A stretch of 64,000 nucleotides of DNA from Pyxicephalus adspersus (GCF_032062135.1 NC_092861.1:136222917-136286916); one strand, 5' to 3'; counted from the first letter of the stretch, positions 25,066 to 37,320 are shown. A program made the numbers and translations. The notes: generated from the letters alone by a model not told the origin.

Positions 25066-25110
25066 TGAGTCCCAACGCGTTTCGCCGGTTTAGGCTTCCT
25101 CAGGGGATGG
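25066..25110 (-). other. Structured repeat motif, hammerhead-like core (copy 3)
   Basis: The minus strand reads ATCCC CTGAGGA AGCC, then a 6-base loop, GGC GAAA CGCGTT GGGA. TCCC and GGGA can form a closing stem, GCC and GGC a short inner stem. It matches the CTGANGA/GAAA order of a hammerhead, apart from one extra A. It is the best-kept of the three copies. Confidence 0.45.
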
Positions 25111-26817
25111 GGAGAACCAGTAAGAAACACTCAGCTGACATGGTGATTCTGTGTAGTAGACCAGGATAGGACTTGTGAAAAGTCAGAGAGACATCAACAT
25201 ATGCTAAGCTGGCAGACAAAGCAAATGCTAAATTAAACAGAATGGCCAGACCTGGGTTTATGGAAGAGTCTGAATGTTTCATCGTCAGACATTTCCAATT
25301 AGGCCCCCTCTCCTTTGCTAAATTATATCTCCAGCCTCCTATACAATCAGTTGCCAAAAAACTATTATTTGCCAGGTGACAGTGTGTAGGCAAGGGCACA
25401 GCTTGTGCCCAAGGGTGGGAAATTTGTAAAAAAAAGAGTAAGCAGGTTCTGTAGCATACCAAGCAGAGGCTTTCTTCTTTTTATTTTAATTAAAACAATG
25501 GTTGCTAGGCATGCTTTAATATTTACTGTATTACATATTCTAGAATTCTTAGCACCATCAGGTAATTAAGTTGGGGAATATCCTGAAAGTTCGACTTTGC
25601 ACAGAGCCTAACCACAGGATTTGAGTATTAGGCAAATATGTGAATGCTTCTATGCTGACCTTTTCCTGCATCTGCCACATGGTTTTATTTCATTAAAGCT
25701 TTCACACATAATAAAAAGTTGAAAAATTGGCTAGCCGCTGAACTTAAATCTCCTTACAGCTGGAGTTACAAAGATCTCTGCAACCTGCTCTGGACATATA
25801 GTTCAAATTAACACTGTTCTGGAAGAGAAAGCCACAGCATGCAATATAATAAACAGTTAAAAAAAGTGCTAACACCTTTCCTGCTACTCTGATTTGCACA
25901 TAGTATGCATGGCCCCTATCAACCACCTTCAATTAAACATTTAGCAGCTCCCTATAACACCTGTTAATACAAATCTATCCCACCATACATGCAGTACAGT
26001 TCTTTGGCTGTGTCGGTATTGGGAGGATTATCGGAAATTAATTGAGTTCAGCTGATGTCAGTGTGAAATCATCTCACTTGCTCAGCTGCTTCCATGCAAA
26101 GGCTGTCCTGCTTGTATCTACATGTCCACAATGTGATATGGGTGTATTACATACATCCCCAGCAGTCCTAATTGTCATTCTTGTCGGATATTTAATTGAG
26201 ATTTGTTACCATAGCAGAAAGAACAGGAAATAACATTATAAAAGTCACACAGAGCTCCAGAAAAACATGAACGTGTAGCACTCACTTTGGGAACTCTACC
26301 TATCTGCTGACTGGCTTTATCTAAATTTTATCTGGTGAGCCAGTGAACATGTTTGCTATTGTGGTTCCTTAGCTTCCTGCACTCCATTAAATTTGGCCTT
26401 TGACAAGTAAAACAATGTATTTGCTGTGTGGCTGATATCCTATCTAAGCAGGTGTTAAAGTGACTCTCCAAAGTACAAAGGTAAAATCAAGTCACCCTGC
26501 AGAAGAAAATTATATAATACATACCAATCTGAGGGACTGGGACTCCCATCTTTCTTAAAGAGAAACCATACCCATACTGTTATCAGTGACAATCTTTTGG
26601 GATTTACAGTATATGTTGAACTACTTTTTTGTGTATTTCATTTTAATGCAATTATTTATAATTTTGTAATACTGAAAAGGCACGTGATTGCTGCTAGGCA
26701 TGGCACTCTTAGGTGTGACACAGATGCCCAGAGCAGACACAGAGTTGTCATTTAAACAATGGTCTACAGCCTCTGTTGCCTGCCTACAGTGCAGAAGGGG
26801 TATGGGGAGTATTAGGG

Positions 26818-27074
26818 CAGGGATCCCAAACCCTAGGTCTGACAGGGGGGCTGCGCCTCTGGCCGGTGCACCCCTCAGCGGGGTTAGAAGAAGGACCGCA
26901 GGCTCAGGACGGTGGGTGCCCACAGACACAACACGCAAAGTCTGGGCGGGTTCTAACATCATGACGTCACTCTGGGTTTCTTCCCCTTTGAGTGACACAC
27001 AGCTCCCCGCACATGCACAGTCCGGAGTCCATGCATTTAGTGGTCCGCGGGCTCCAAAAGGTTGGGGACCACTG
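26818..27074 (-). mobile_element. hAT-like element with 8-bp duplication
   Basis: The right end on the minus strand is CAGTGGTCCCCAACCTTTTG, the left end CAGGGATCCCAAACCC. Flanks TATTAGGG (26810-26817) and GATTAGGG (27075-27082) match at 7 of 8 bases. GC-rich interior shared with 43241-43594 (CGGGGTTAGAAGAAGGACC, TTTGAGTGACACAC). No transposase. Confidence 0.85.
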
Positions 27075-27550
27075 GATTAGGGGATGGCCAGATTCCAGCT
27101 ACATGGGTCACAACATGGATTTTTTTTTTGTTGCTTTTAAGTTAGGAAACTGGGTCTTTTTAAAGAGATACAATGGCCTAAACATCTTCAGTATATACAT
27201 TCCATTATGCATAAATGAACAAAGTGCTGCCAACACAAAACTTGTCATCAAGAACAGAGCTCTGTATCATTGCATGATAATGAATTATAGTATAGTTTTG
27301 AGACCACACATTGTCCTTTTGTCAAATATTTATTCACAAGCTCTGCACTTGTTGGCAGTTTATTGGCGTGCTGGTGAACATACGAGCTTGCACTCGTATG
27401 TGCTGGTACATATGACATATTCAAGGTAACACACTGTTGGAGCACCTAGATTACCATTGCGATAGAATGGTAGCAGCTAGAGGTTGGAGTCACAGCTCAC
27501 AGGAGGTTGCAGGGCACTTCCAGGTGTGTAGAACACAAAATATTCCATGG

Positions 27551-27820
27551 CAGCAGTCCCCAACCTTTATTGCACCATGGACCAGTTTCATGCATGGAAA
27601 ATTTCCACAAACTGGGTAGCAGGGCAGCAGCTGTCCTCATCAGCCGACGTCTTTGCTGTAATGGGAAAGATCTGCGTCCTTGCTCCTGTTATTTCATTCT
27701 GCCAATCACAAAAGCTGGCTTATGTGGTTGTCTGAACAAAATGACGGTAGAGAAAACACAGCGACGGCTGCAGCCTGATTTGTTACACCTCACCACCTGG
27801 TACCAGTCTGCAGTCCAGTG
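27551..27820 (+). mobile_element. hAT-like element, related to the 26818 family
   Basis: Begins CAGCAGTCCCCAACCTTTAT and GCACCATGGACCAGTTTC, ends CAGTCCAGTG. The terminus is typical of non-autonomous hAT elements. No target duplication is visible. Confidence 0.7.
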
Positions 27821-27931
27821 ATTAGGAAGCCCCCTTCTATCATGTTATGGTTACTTACTACTTTTCATGTTAAACAAATACATATCTTTACTCCAGTTCA
27901 AAGGTGCCAGTAAGAGCTTTTTGGGTTCTTT

Positions 27932-28250
27932 GTACGCTACATGTCAGTCCTTGGAAGGTAAGCTCATACTGAATCTTCTCTCATTACTCTTCCCTTTAAC
28001 ATTCAAACTGTACAAGTGAAAAATCTGCAATTTAGACTGAAAATAAATAAGTGTATTTCCTTGTGTTTAGACAGCCTCCATCAAATGCTCCTCATTTATC
28101 CCGATGCTGGCAGGATTATAGAAATAGATAGATGCCACAAATTGGAATTGCATCAATCTGTATCCTAATACTGGTGCTGAAAACACTTTATTTTACAATT
28201 TCATCTATCAGTGTAATTCACTGTGTATTATTACTGTTCATGTCATTGAA
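27932..28250 (+). repeat. Local segmental duplication, copy B
   Basis: Second copy of 24382-24701, ~3.55 kb away in the same orientation. A further homologous block follows at 28273-28335 (matching 25221-25281), so copy B lacks roughly 450-500 bp present in copy A. Confidence 0.88.
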
Positions 28251-28699
28251 GACAGTAAGTACTCATTCGTCTAACAAACGCTAAATAAGCAGAAACGGGC
28301 AGACCTGGGCTTATAGAAGAATCCGAATATTTTATAATAAAGGGAAAGGCATAAAGGCATAATTAAAAAAAGCCTGGTGTAAAGATAAACGTAAAAGGCA
28401 CAAAAAATGCAGTATTATATACATAAATGTGTCTTCAAATGCATTTTTAGAAATGCAAGCAGTGTAAGTGCCTAATTGTTTTCATTTTTGGTAATAACCT
28501 TTGGTAATAACCTTGCAGTTTCTATATATAAGAACTCAAATAGGGCAAGGAGAAGCAGCAGAAGAAACCAACTGGAAGTGCTTCAGTTAAATTAGCATGC
28601 AGATTCACAGAGATGTGCTTATCAGTGTGCTACTTTCACGGTCAAGTCACAGAATGGTCAAGGGACAAGGCCTGTGAGTTTTACTGCAGCACAGAAATA

Positions 28700-29147
28700 C
28701 AGGTAGTCCCCGAGTTAAAGACATCCGACGGACAACTCCCAGATATGAACAGAGCTTCCCTGCTGGCTTGTGTGCAGGACAGAGGCTTAATGGGGGCAGG
28801 GGGTGGTTTGCATGACTTGCAGAAGAAATATTTCGCTAAACACAGCTGAGGTTGTGAGTGATCTTAAGAACTGAGCTGATCTGTAACATCTTGTAACTCT
28901 TTCATAACCAAGACAAACTCTGCAATTAATTCTTTTTGCATATCAAAGCACAGCTTGCTCCAGAAGTTAATGGATGTCCAGGCTCCATAAAGTTTATACA
29001 GTAACTGACACATTGCTGCCTAATAATATGTTGAGACAAACATCTGTCCTAATTGCATTTATTAATTACATGTTCCGACTTACATACAAATTCAACTTAG
29101 GAACAAACCTACAGTCCCTATCTCGTATGTAACCCCGGGACTACCTG
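28700..29147. mobile_element. pogo/Tigger-like element flanked by TA
   Basis: The termini CAGGTAGTCCCCGAGTTA and (reverse complement) CAGGTAGTCCCGGGGTTACA are inverted. TA lies at 28698-28699 and 29148-29149. The 448-bp interior is non-coding. TA duplication and CAGGTAGTCC ends fit a non-autonomous Tc1/mariner-superfamily element. The pogo/Tigger placement is inference. Confidence 0.8.
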
Positions 29148-31883
29148 TATTGGATATCCTTCAATGCCAGACAGAGCTGTGCTTTGGTAGGTAATACAGC
29201 TCCCTTATATGTATCTTATCTGAGCTGTTTGCTTAAAGATAACCTTTAATTATCCCTGACCATAAATAGATGATCTGTGATTTTATTTTCTTATTTTGTT
29301 AGAATTTTATGAACATTTACAACTTGAAGTAAGGATACTTTAGAACCAGATTTATTTTTTTATGCCAGCTTCTGATTTTTAAAGTAATATTCTGCATTTA
29401 GGTTAGACTGGAGTGCTGCTTTAGGTGGCAGATCTGTGCATTCAGAGATGTATTACATTCTCACTGCACATCCATTTATTCTTGGCAGAGTACATCAAAC
29501 CTGCACAGCAAAGACTCTGACACTCTTCCTCTGAGCAATATGTTTATCTGCAATGCAGCTGGGGCTTGACACAGACGAGGAAGGTTGATCTTTTTTTTTT
29601 CTTTTAGCAAGGGCAATGAAGAGGAAACTAAATCAGGTGAGCAGTGTAAATGTATATATGGCTGATATTCCCAATAAAGGGTAATGAAAGGGGATCCTGG
29701 ATGCATTATTGGATGAAACATGAAGGAGGGCTGACTCTGAGGACCTGGGGTATTCTCGGGGATGTGGTCTACAAGCTATTGCCCAGTTCAAATACCACAT
29801 TTGTGAATGGCCAAGTCTTAATGGCATTGCCCTTAAAATATAATAAAACTCTTGGGGTGATATATTTTTAAAATCTAATCCCCATCTCCCTCCCAACAAA
29901 AGCCTACCCAAATCTATGGTTTTGCGCGAGATCTTAACTGCCCACAATGCTTCCAGAATTTTATGTTCTTGAATCCTTATATTAGGCTCTATACCCTTAA
30001 ATAAGTGGCATCCATAAGGTCAAAACAGAAGGGGTGCACTGGAGGGTTACAAAATTACATTTGTTGTGGTATTGTTTTTTTTATGGCCATGGATGGGGTT
30101 TAAAGATCAACTCTGCTAGCTGGCCCCCCAGAAAAAGCAGATGGGAAAAGAACTAGACAGGACCTGTCTCTAGGCTATAAGTACTGGGGTGCCTAGGCAC
30201 AGTCACATAACAGGAAGTACTGATATTTGTTAAAAAGACTATATACTATATAGGATACTATATATACTATATAGGATGTAAATTCTTGTTTCATGTGTTG
30301 AATGTTACTTTAAATGCAAAAGCAAAGCCCTGTCTGGTTTTCTTCCACATTCCTATTCAATGTACTAATTGCCCTCTAACCATTGCTCCTGTTTGAGCAC
30401 ATCAGATATTTCTCAGACACTTCTTGTGCCCTCTTGACATGCAGCAAGTCACAAGACGACAATTTCCATGAAAACTGTCATTAGAAAGAGGTGCCAAGGA
30501 GCACTGCCCCAGTGTAGGTAAAATCTGGATGCTGCCTTGTAACCCAGTTATAGACCTAACACAACAAGCTAACTGCTTTTCCAACATGCTTAGGCTAATT
30601 GGTTTTAAATGTTTAAACAAATAGATTACTACTGCTATGGTTTCCCATAAACATCCATGGATTTTGGAAACAATTATCAGATGAAACCTTTTATGGGTCA
30701 AACTAACAATTCATACAGTATCCAACCTACGCAGCCTGCATATTAAATCAAGCCCATTAAATTTCTAAATAAGTTCTCTTCCAAAGCGGCTTATGACATA
30801 ATGCAACATGACACACTTATTGGATTCCTGGAAGTCAAAAGAATAAAAAGCACATTTCACACTGGCAAAAGTTTATCATAGGAGCGATGCCCCCTCCTGC
30901 CGAAGGCTGGTGTCATATTCTTGGGGTATTCAAACACGTGTGTCCTTTCACAAAGCTGCTGATAGTTACAAGCACAGAAGTTTAATAGGCATAAGTGGTC
31001 ATCCAACACCAAAATGACATGGAAGCACAAAAGGTATTAAGCCGGTTTCCATAACAAACTCTATTCCATAACATTAATTGTCTAGCACAATTGAAGGCAC
31101 CTGATGGTTGACTTGTTTTCTGATCTCTGATTAGTAACCTTATGGCGAGGGTTCTGGTATCTTGTTTGATTTGAAATACTCTCCCGCATCAATGTTTAAT
31201 TACAACCACTATCAATTACACAATTATTAAGAGAGCAAATTAAGGCGAACTTGGATCTAGTTTAAAGGGAGGGTATTGTTTCAAAATGATGAGCTTTCCT
31301 AAATCACTGAATATAACCATTAAACACTTTTACCTACTTTCTTTGTAAAGTAGCACCTATTGTGAAGTCCTTTGTCTGACACCAGGAACTATCATACCTA
31401 CATGTCAAATGGGACTGTAATTTTCCATTTTTTTAAAATAAAATTTTCAGAAGGTGACTTCCCTACTACTATTTACATTTGGAGATCACTAGGAGATTCT
31501 ATGTTACTGTAAAATGTCAGATCATCCTCAAGTCAACCTAGGCAGGACACCAGGATCCAATTTATGTCCAGGTGGCTCAACTACTACATTCATGCTCCTG
31601 CAGTCAAACAGTGAACCTGCCAGTCAATTTACAAGAAAGAATGGGTAGGCGGTGTTTGAAAGGTGTGGCCATGCCAGTAGATGTCAATGCAGAAAATGGA
31701 AATAAGACAGTTTGCCTACAGTAAAGAATATTAATGTAAAGTGGAGGACCTACTTTGTCTGTGACCTCTTTTGACCTTAATTCATCTATGTATGCATTGT
31801 CTGACTATAGAAGATCTTAAAGACAGAGAGGGTTGAAGGCGATGAACAGTTTTGTGTGACCCCAATTGTGACACAAGACAAAT

Positions 31884-32035
31884 GGCCTGATTTATTAAAG
31901 TTCCCCAAGCATGGAGAAGGTAGACTATGGTAAAACTTGGATTTCCTAAAAATATTTTGCTATTAGTTGGAAAATATTTTCAATTTTGGTTGAAAATCCA
32001 ATCTATCTTCTCCAGTCTTGGAGAACTTTAATGCT
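31884..32035. mobile_element. Palindromic fold-back MITE, copy 2
   Basis: GGCCTGATTTATTAAAGTTC on the left pairs with GAACTTTAATGC at the right. Inner arms share GATTTTCAACC/GGATTTCC-type segments. A shortened copy of the family at 9969 and 51624. Confidence 0.65.
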
Positions 32036-33975
32036 TGATCAATGGTTCCTGTTTGGTTGCCTGTTCCTGTCCTAAGCATCTGTTTCTGGTCCTGCTAATC
32101 CTGGAAAACAAATCAGATTCCTTCTGCTCCTGATTAGGCCTAGGCAACATTTCTGCTTGCTAATGTCAATCTGTTACCTGCCATGACATTTGGCCTTCAC
32201 ACAAATATTGCCTTCGCTAACCCCTTTGTTTGTTAGTTGGAGCAAACATGAAGACAGAAAAAATAGTCACGTGGACAAATCCAACCCTAATTACACTTCT
32301 GGTATAGATTGTAGGTCTGAAAACTGCTTCTTACTTTAAGCCACATCTATTATTAATAGCACAGAAGATTCACAACAATCTGTGACAGGCCAATTAGAAT
32401 CAGGCGATGACTGCTAAATCTACAAATAGCAGCTGAAACCCCTAGTGAATTCATATGCATGGCCAGGTGATACAGGTGTGTATGTTATAGGAAACCTGTA
32501 GGCTGCCATATGTTGTCCTGAAAAAACAAGTTGTATATTATGGAAAAGAAGAAAGGGGAGGGGGTGGTAGTCTGGAGTCTTAAAAACACTTTTAATTTTA
32601 GAGTGGCCACTCTGTTCCTCTTTATGTTCAGCATAATGAGTAAGCATTGTATTTAAAAGGTTTAACAGGTGAAGGTAAAGAAAGAAGAATAAAAAGCTAA
32701 TGCATTCCCTAAATCTAAGTATGTAGGTAGTAGGTAGGTTGTGGTATATTTTTGTTCTTCTTAAAATATGCTTTTAGCTAAGTCCACATTCTGAATATAA
32801 TACTGAAAACGTTTGTCCTAGAATAATCCATAGATGTGAAATATTTATTAAGCTAAGCCTGAATGCCGTTAGCAGCTCTTTTTTTACAAAGCAAATTGTA
32901 ATTTACAATTACTATCCTTTTAAGTAGAATTCACAGAGCTATTTAAAGGCATGTGATGTAATGACACCAAACAGAAATAGTTGCTTGCAGAGTAACCTGA
33001 ACCTACCAAGAGACGTACTGCAGGAAAGGTTACACCTAGGCTGTACGGTACAGTCTGCCATCCTGCTCCGAGGTTCAGACTGGCTAAATGAACGATGCCT
33101 TGAGTCATGCCGTCTGCTGTCACTTACTGCAGCATAGCCTGACACAGAGAGGCGAATACAGTAAATCAAATGAGGGTATAAAAAGAAAGGATTGTATCAC
33201 TGCAGCCTGCTAGAGACCAGAATAATGATGACATTTTTCTTACTGTAATGCCTATCTTTTTCAATGATCTGAGTCTCTTTTCTAAATTCTTAGAATGCAA
33301 CAAGTGGATAAAATGTAATACAAAACTGCAAAAAAGGGGTATGGCATTTAAAAAAAATATTGTTACTTTGTAAATATAGGCCTTAGTTACAGTCACATTA
33401 CCAACAATCTGCACAACTTTTGCCTTTGCTACAGTCAGCAACAGAATCCACTGTGATGGAGAACAAAGGGAGCCCTGACATGTTGACAAGTGACATGTTA
33501 TGTGACATTGCTCCCCCATACGCAAGCATCTGATTTTCTATCCAGCAACATGTACTGGATGGCTGATACGGTTAGTAAAACTGGGTCACATTGCCCTTAG
33601 CAATCAAAGTGACCCTTTTTAAAGCACCTCTTCTTTTTTTGCCCGCAAAAAGAAGAAATGTCTATCCTAAAATTAAAACCTAATGTAAAGCATGCATCCT
33701 AAAATCAACTGCATTTATGTATTTATCTATACATATATATTTTTTAGACTTAGAAGTAGTTTGTATTTCATTTGTGGCCCTTCTCTTATAGTTGGAATCC
33801 CCAATTGTCTGTTTTTTGAACAACAGGGAATATATCAGATGACCCTGACATTGGTCTGATGATGGCTATGACAATTAAATATAATTGTATCCTTGGGAAA
33901 GGAAATAAAAGGCAATCTATCCATTGAGAAAAAACAAAAGCATTATCTGTGGTATCCAAAACAGTGTTGGCTTAA

Positions 33976-34270
33976 GGCTGTGTACACAATTGCAAGTTTT
34001 GTAGTTGGAAATGATCTTTCATGATCGTTTCCAGCGACAAAAGAGTGACAGATGAACAAAGGAGTGCTGTATATACAGTAACTGTTCTGTTCTATAAATA
34101 GGGGGAGGGGGAGGACAAGCAAGTAGCACCCCATTGTGCTCTTCTCTATTGACCTGAACAGTGATCGTTCTCTGAACGTCGTTCATGGATCAGTCAGAAC
34201 AGATCTATGGACAATGTTGGATGACCGCTGTACACATGTCAGATTCCTGCCAGAGACAAGCCCGACTTTT
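33976..34270 (+). mobile_element. Harbinger-like MITE, right end truncated
   Basis: After TTAA it begins GGCTGTGTACACAATTGC, then GATCGTTTCCAGCGAC, a G-rich AGGGGGAGGGGG segment and CATGGATCAGTCAGAACAG. The same order of blocks occurs at 46442-46710 and 52115-52402. The expected right terminus is missing where a hAT-like element starts. Confidence 0.65.
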
Positions 34271-34288
34271 AAGGCCACTAGTCCATTT

Positions 34289-34659
34289 CAGGGGTGGGTG
34301 GGAGCACTGTAGGCCGGACTTTGAGTCCTGCCCTAACGGCTCCGCCCACCACCAGGGAAAGCCCCCTGAAGTGAAATCCCTCTCCTCCATATGCATTGCG
34401 GAGGAAAGGGATTTCCCTTCAGGGAGCTTTCCCTATTTACGGCGCCGGCAGAAGTATCAACGCCGGTCATGGTAAATAGGGGAGCAACAGCAAGAAGGCA
34501 GCACTGGCGCTCCGGCGGCTCCGACTCCAGTAGTTCCTAATGCCCCCTGGCCGACCCGGCTGGCAACCTGCGGCTCCAGGTCGGCCAAGGGGGGTTAGGC
34601 CGGAACGAACTACCGGCTAGGCTGTATCTGGCCTAAAGGCTGGAGTTTGCCAACCCTTG
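34289..34659. mobile_element. hAT-like element, GC-rich
   Basis: Begins CAGGGGTGGGTGGGAGCA. The right end reads CAAGGGTTGGCAAACTCCAG on the minus strand. The interior is GC-rich with internal inverted repeats (AAATCCCT/AGGGATTT, CCTATTTAC/GTAAATAGG). No target duplication. Explains the local CpG-rich patch. Confidence 0.65.
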
Positions 34660-35263
34660 ATCTAACATATATGCAGACCTTATACTACCAACATGCAATC
34701 TACTAGTGCAGGTAGATTAGTAAGATCCCAAACATATTCTTTAAACAGAAAATCTTTTTTGATATATTAGGGAAAGCTAGAACCCCTGCCACAAATGTAT
34801 TGCTGTCCTTGTTCCTGAAGTTTTTCCATTACTTCCTGTCTCGTAAAACCATTGTCAGAGGGACATGAAGTTTTTGAGATGCTCTGTATACAACCAGAAA
34901 ATGCCTCTGGTGACCTCATGGTTGCAACATTTGCATTTTCTATCAGTTTTCTAAAATCCTACCTGGCTGCAGACAGAAAAGGAAAGGTCATTTGTAACCA
35001 TATTTACCTACAAATTGGCTTGTATGGGTTTTTAATATGGTTTAGCATTTTTAATCGAAAGTGGAACATTTATTTAATCATGGCAGAACTTTTTTTTACA
35101 TAATAAACATTTACTAATACCACTTCTTGCAATTAAAGTACAACCATGAAATGTAAAATTCTAAAAATAATTACTTAATGTTACCACACAATCAATGCAA
35201 CAATGGAACCCACAGCTGTGGTCTCCAAACCCCTTGCACAATGAGTGGAGCCTACAAACTTAC

Positions 35264-35466
35264 CAGGCTGTGCATAATTTTCACTCCATCTGGATTGACT
35301 GTTAGTGCTTCGTTGTACAATTGCTTTGCCTCCTCCAAACAGCCTTTCATCTCGGAGAGCTTCCCACGCATGTACAGCACAGTGTGTGATGTGGGGAAAA
35401 GGCTGGCTGCCTCCTGGATACAAAAGCCTGCTTCTTTCATAAGCTGTTGTTCCATAAAGAGTTCAG
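35264..35466 (-). CDS. TTC7A: TTC7A internal exon encoding C-terminal TPR repeats
   Basis: This 203-bp minus-strand exon has a strong acceptor (pyrimidine tract, then GTACAG) and a donor GTAAGT. Two bases finish an Ala codon and 67 codons follow, beginning [20 protein letters not shown], then [20 protein letters not shown], and ending [11 protein letters not shown] in phase 0. The alternation of small, aromatic and Ala residues with Pro at helix ends (LFPTS, VNPDG) gives two TPR hairpins. About 70 further codons are expected to finish the protein. I searched the minus strand down to position 1 by eye for the expected Leu-Gly-His-Lys and Trp-Gln-Gly-Leu-Gly segments and did not find them. Confidence 0.95.
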
Positions 35467-36169
35467 CTGTACAATAGAAGGGGGAAAAGTACAATAAATA
35501 ACTCATTATTTTTAATTTGTGACAATTGTCAGAGAGCCACAAACATGCAGAGAAATAAAAATATACACATATATGAGTTAATAAACAATGGCTTCATATG
35601 TGTGTGACTGGCACACTGTCATGGAACATTGTGAGATCTGTCAAATGTATTGTATATGCCAAAACTCATTCTTTTAACATTAAAAATATTTTTCAATAGA
35701 TACTGGGGGCAGTTTAAATGGGTTTCCCGGAAAGAAGGAAATCCTCTGTGTTGGTGAGCCCATAGTGTATTAAAGCTCAATTGAAAACACACCATTTTTT
35801 GTCTTCATATTTCTGTATCCCTCACGTTTAATGTTTTGTTACTAATTGTTGCTTGGAATTTCCAAATCATTCATTTGACTTTTTGTTGAATTGCTGCTTT
35901 CACATTGCAGTGGTGGCCGTTGGTATAGCTGAGCAACAACCAACCCCCAGCACAAACGTCCTCAGATAACGTTGAATTGTTTGAAAATTGTTTACTGTAT
36001 ATTTATAAAACAGTGGTACTAAAGCCTCAGATAGACATTTGAAGGTCTGGAGAATTGTCGCTGGAAAACAATGCTGGGGGTCCACAATTCACGTCAGGTT
36101 TTCATCTGCGCTAAGCACCACCATTCATCTTGGGCAACAATTATCTGGTATGTGTTCATAGCTTTGGAC

Positions 36170-36413
36170 CTATTACAGTGGCCTAATAACTGTCACTGGA
36201 AACAATCATTAGTGATCATTTCCAGCAGCATTAGAGACAACGCTGTTCTGTTCCAAGAAGAGAAGCTGAGCACCCCGGTGCGCCCTTCCCATAGAAAACA
36301 ATAGCAGTCATTAGTGGTCTATCATCGAGCAATTCAAATCAATGGATACTAAACAACATCATAGGACAGAAAGATCTTCTCAGATGGCAAAAGTCTAGTG
36401 TCTGTACAAAGCC
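36170..36413 (-). mobile_element. Harbinger-like MITE fragment
   Basis: The right terminus on the minus strand is GGCTTTGTACAGACACTAG, adjoining TAA at 36414-36416, and matches the terminus at 1136. The interior has GATCATTTCCAGCAGC. The left end was not found. Confidence 0.45.
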
Positions 36414-36689
36414 TAACGGTGGTGCCTTTTAGACTGCACTTCATCTTTAGCAATATTGCAGAAATAAAGAAGAGGAAGTAAGGCTATGAATACAGAGGTT
36501 AGTACAAAGTCTACCAAGCTGCGTATATATTTCTGTGACTTCATTTGGGTCACCTAAAAAAAAAGAACCAACATTTTTGTTAGTTAGATCATGAAGATCC
36601 TTTGGGCTTGTGTACATGGGCACCTGAATTGCTTTGTTCACTATACAAGTCAATAGAAATTTTTTCAAAGTAACTTGGAGGAGGCCAGA

Positions 36690-37320
36690 TATAGTTAAGT
36701 CCGAGACAGAGAACTTTTTTTACCTTTGGTTCTGTACATTACCACAATTCATTTTAAATGAAAAAACTCAAATGCAGTTGAACTGCAGACTTTCAGCTTT
36801 AATTCAGTGGGTTGAACAACAAAAGATTGCATGAAAATGTGAGGAACTAAAGCCTTTTTTTACACAATCACTTCATTTCAGGGGCCCAAAAGTATTTGGA
36901 CAATTGACTTAGGCGATTTCATGGGCTGGTGTGTGCAATTCCTTCGTTATGTCATTATCAATTAAGCAGATAAAAGGCCTAGGGTTGATTTGGGGGGGGA
37001 GGGGTGTGTGTGTGCGCGTGCATGCGTGCGTGCTTGTATGTGGAAGATTTTGCTGTGAAAAGACAACATGCGGTCAAAGTAGCTCTCCATGCAGGTGAAA
37101 CAAGTCATCCTTAAGCTGCAAAAACAGAAAAAAAACCATCCGCTACAATAATAGGAGTGGCAAAATGTACAGTTTGGTACATCATGAGAAAGAAACAAAG
37201 CACTGGTGAACTCAGCAACGCCAAAAGACCTGGACGTCCACAGAAGACAACAATGGTGGATGATCGCAGAATAATTTCCATGGTGAAGAGAAACCCCGAA
37301 ACCCCTAAGCGATTTGCTGG
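36690..37320 (+). mobile_element. Tc1-like transposon, 5' portion only
   Basis: It begins TATAGTTAAGTCC, continues through a long terminal region (TTCTGTACATTACCACAATT, AACTGCAGACTTTCAGCTTT) and enters transposase sequence: at 37157-37300 the frame reads CTVWYIMRKKQSTGELSNAK, then RPGRPQKTTMVDDRRI and a SMVKRNP segment. This is the N-terminal paired-like DNA-binding region with its GRPR-type hook. The DDE catalytic part is absent, so the copy is truncated and inactive. A duplicated scrap of its edge (AGCAATTTGCTGG) recurs at ~37530. Confidence 0.9.
36990..37030. repeat. G-run and (TG/CG)n tract
   Basis: G-run followed by alternating TG/CG dinucleotides, inside the Tc1 relic. Alternating purine-pyrimidine. 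Confidence 0.8.

Larger units (their letters stand above)
1..35263 (-). other. Downstream TTC7A intron (or intron plus flank)
   Basis: There is no exon I can support in this 35 kb. It should contain, or lead to, the last TTC7A exon(s). Between the repeats listed separately, these stretches hold only AT-rich single-copy-looking DNA with no reading frame I recognise: 1-1135, 1755-2400, 3998-5521, 6604-7292, 10180-11127, 11358-12589, 12786-14221, 15361-18074, 18371-19475, 19556-20537, 21790-24381, 25300-26817, 29150-31883 and 32036-33975. Confidence 0.6.

Noticed and set aside
26621..27080. 125-130-codon frames on both strands
   Set aside because: They lie in the GC-rich hAT-like element and show no known domain.
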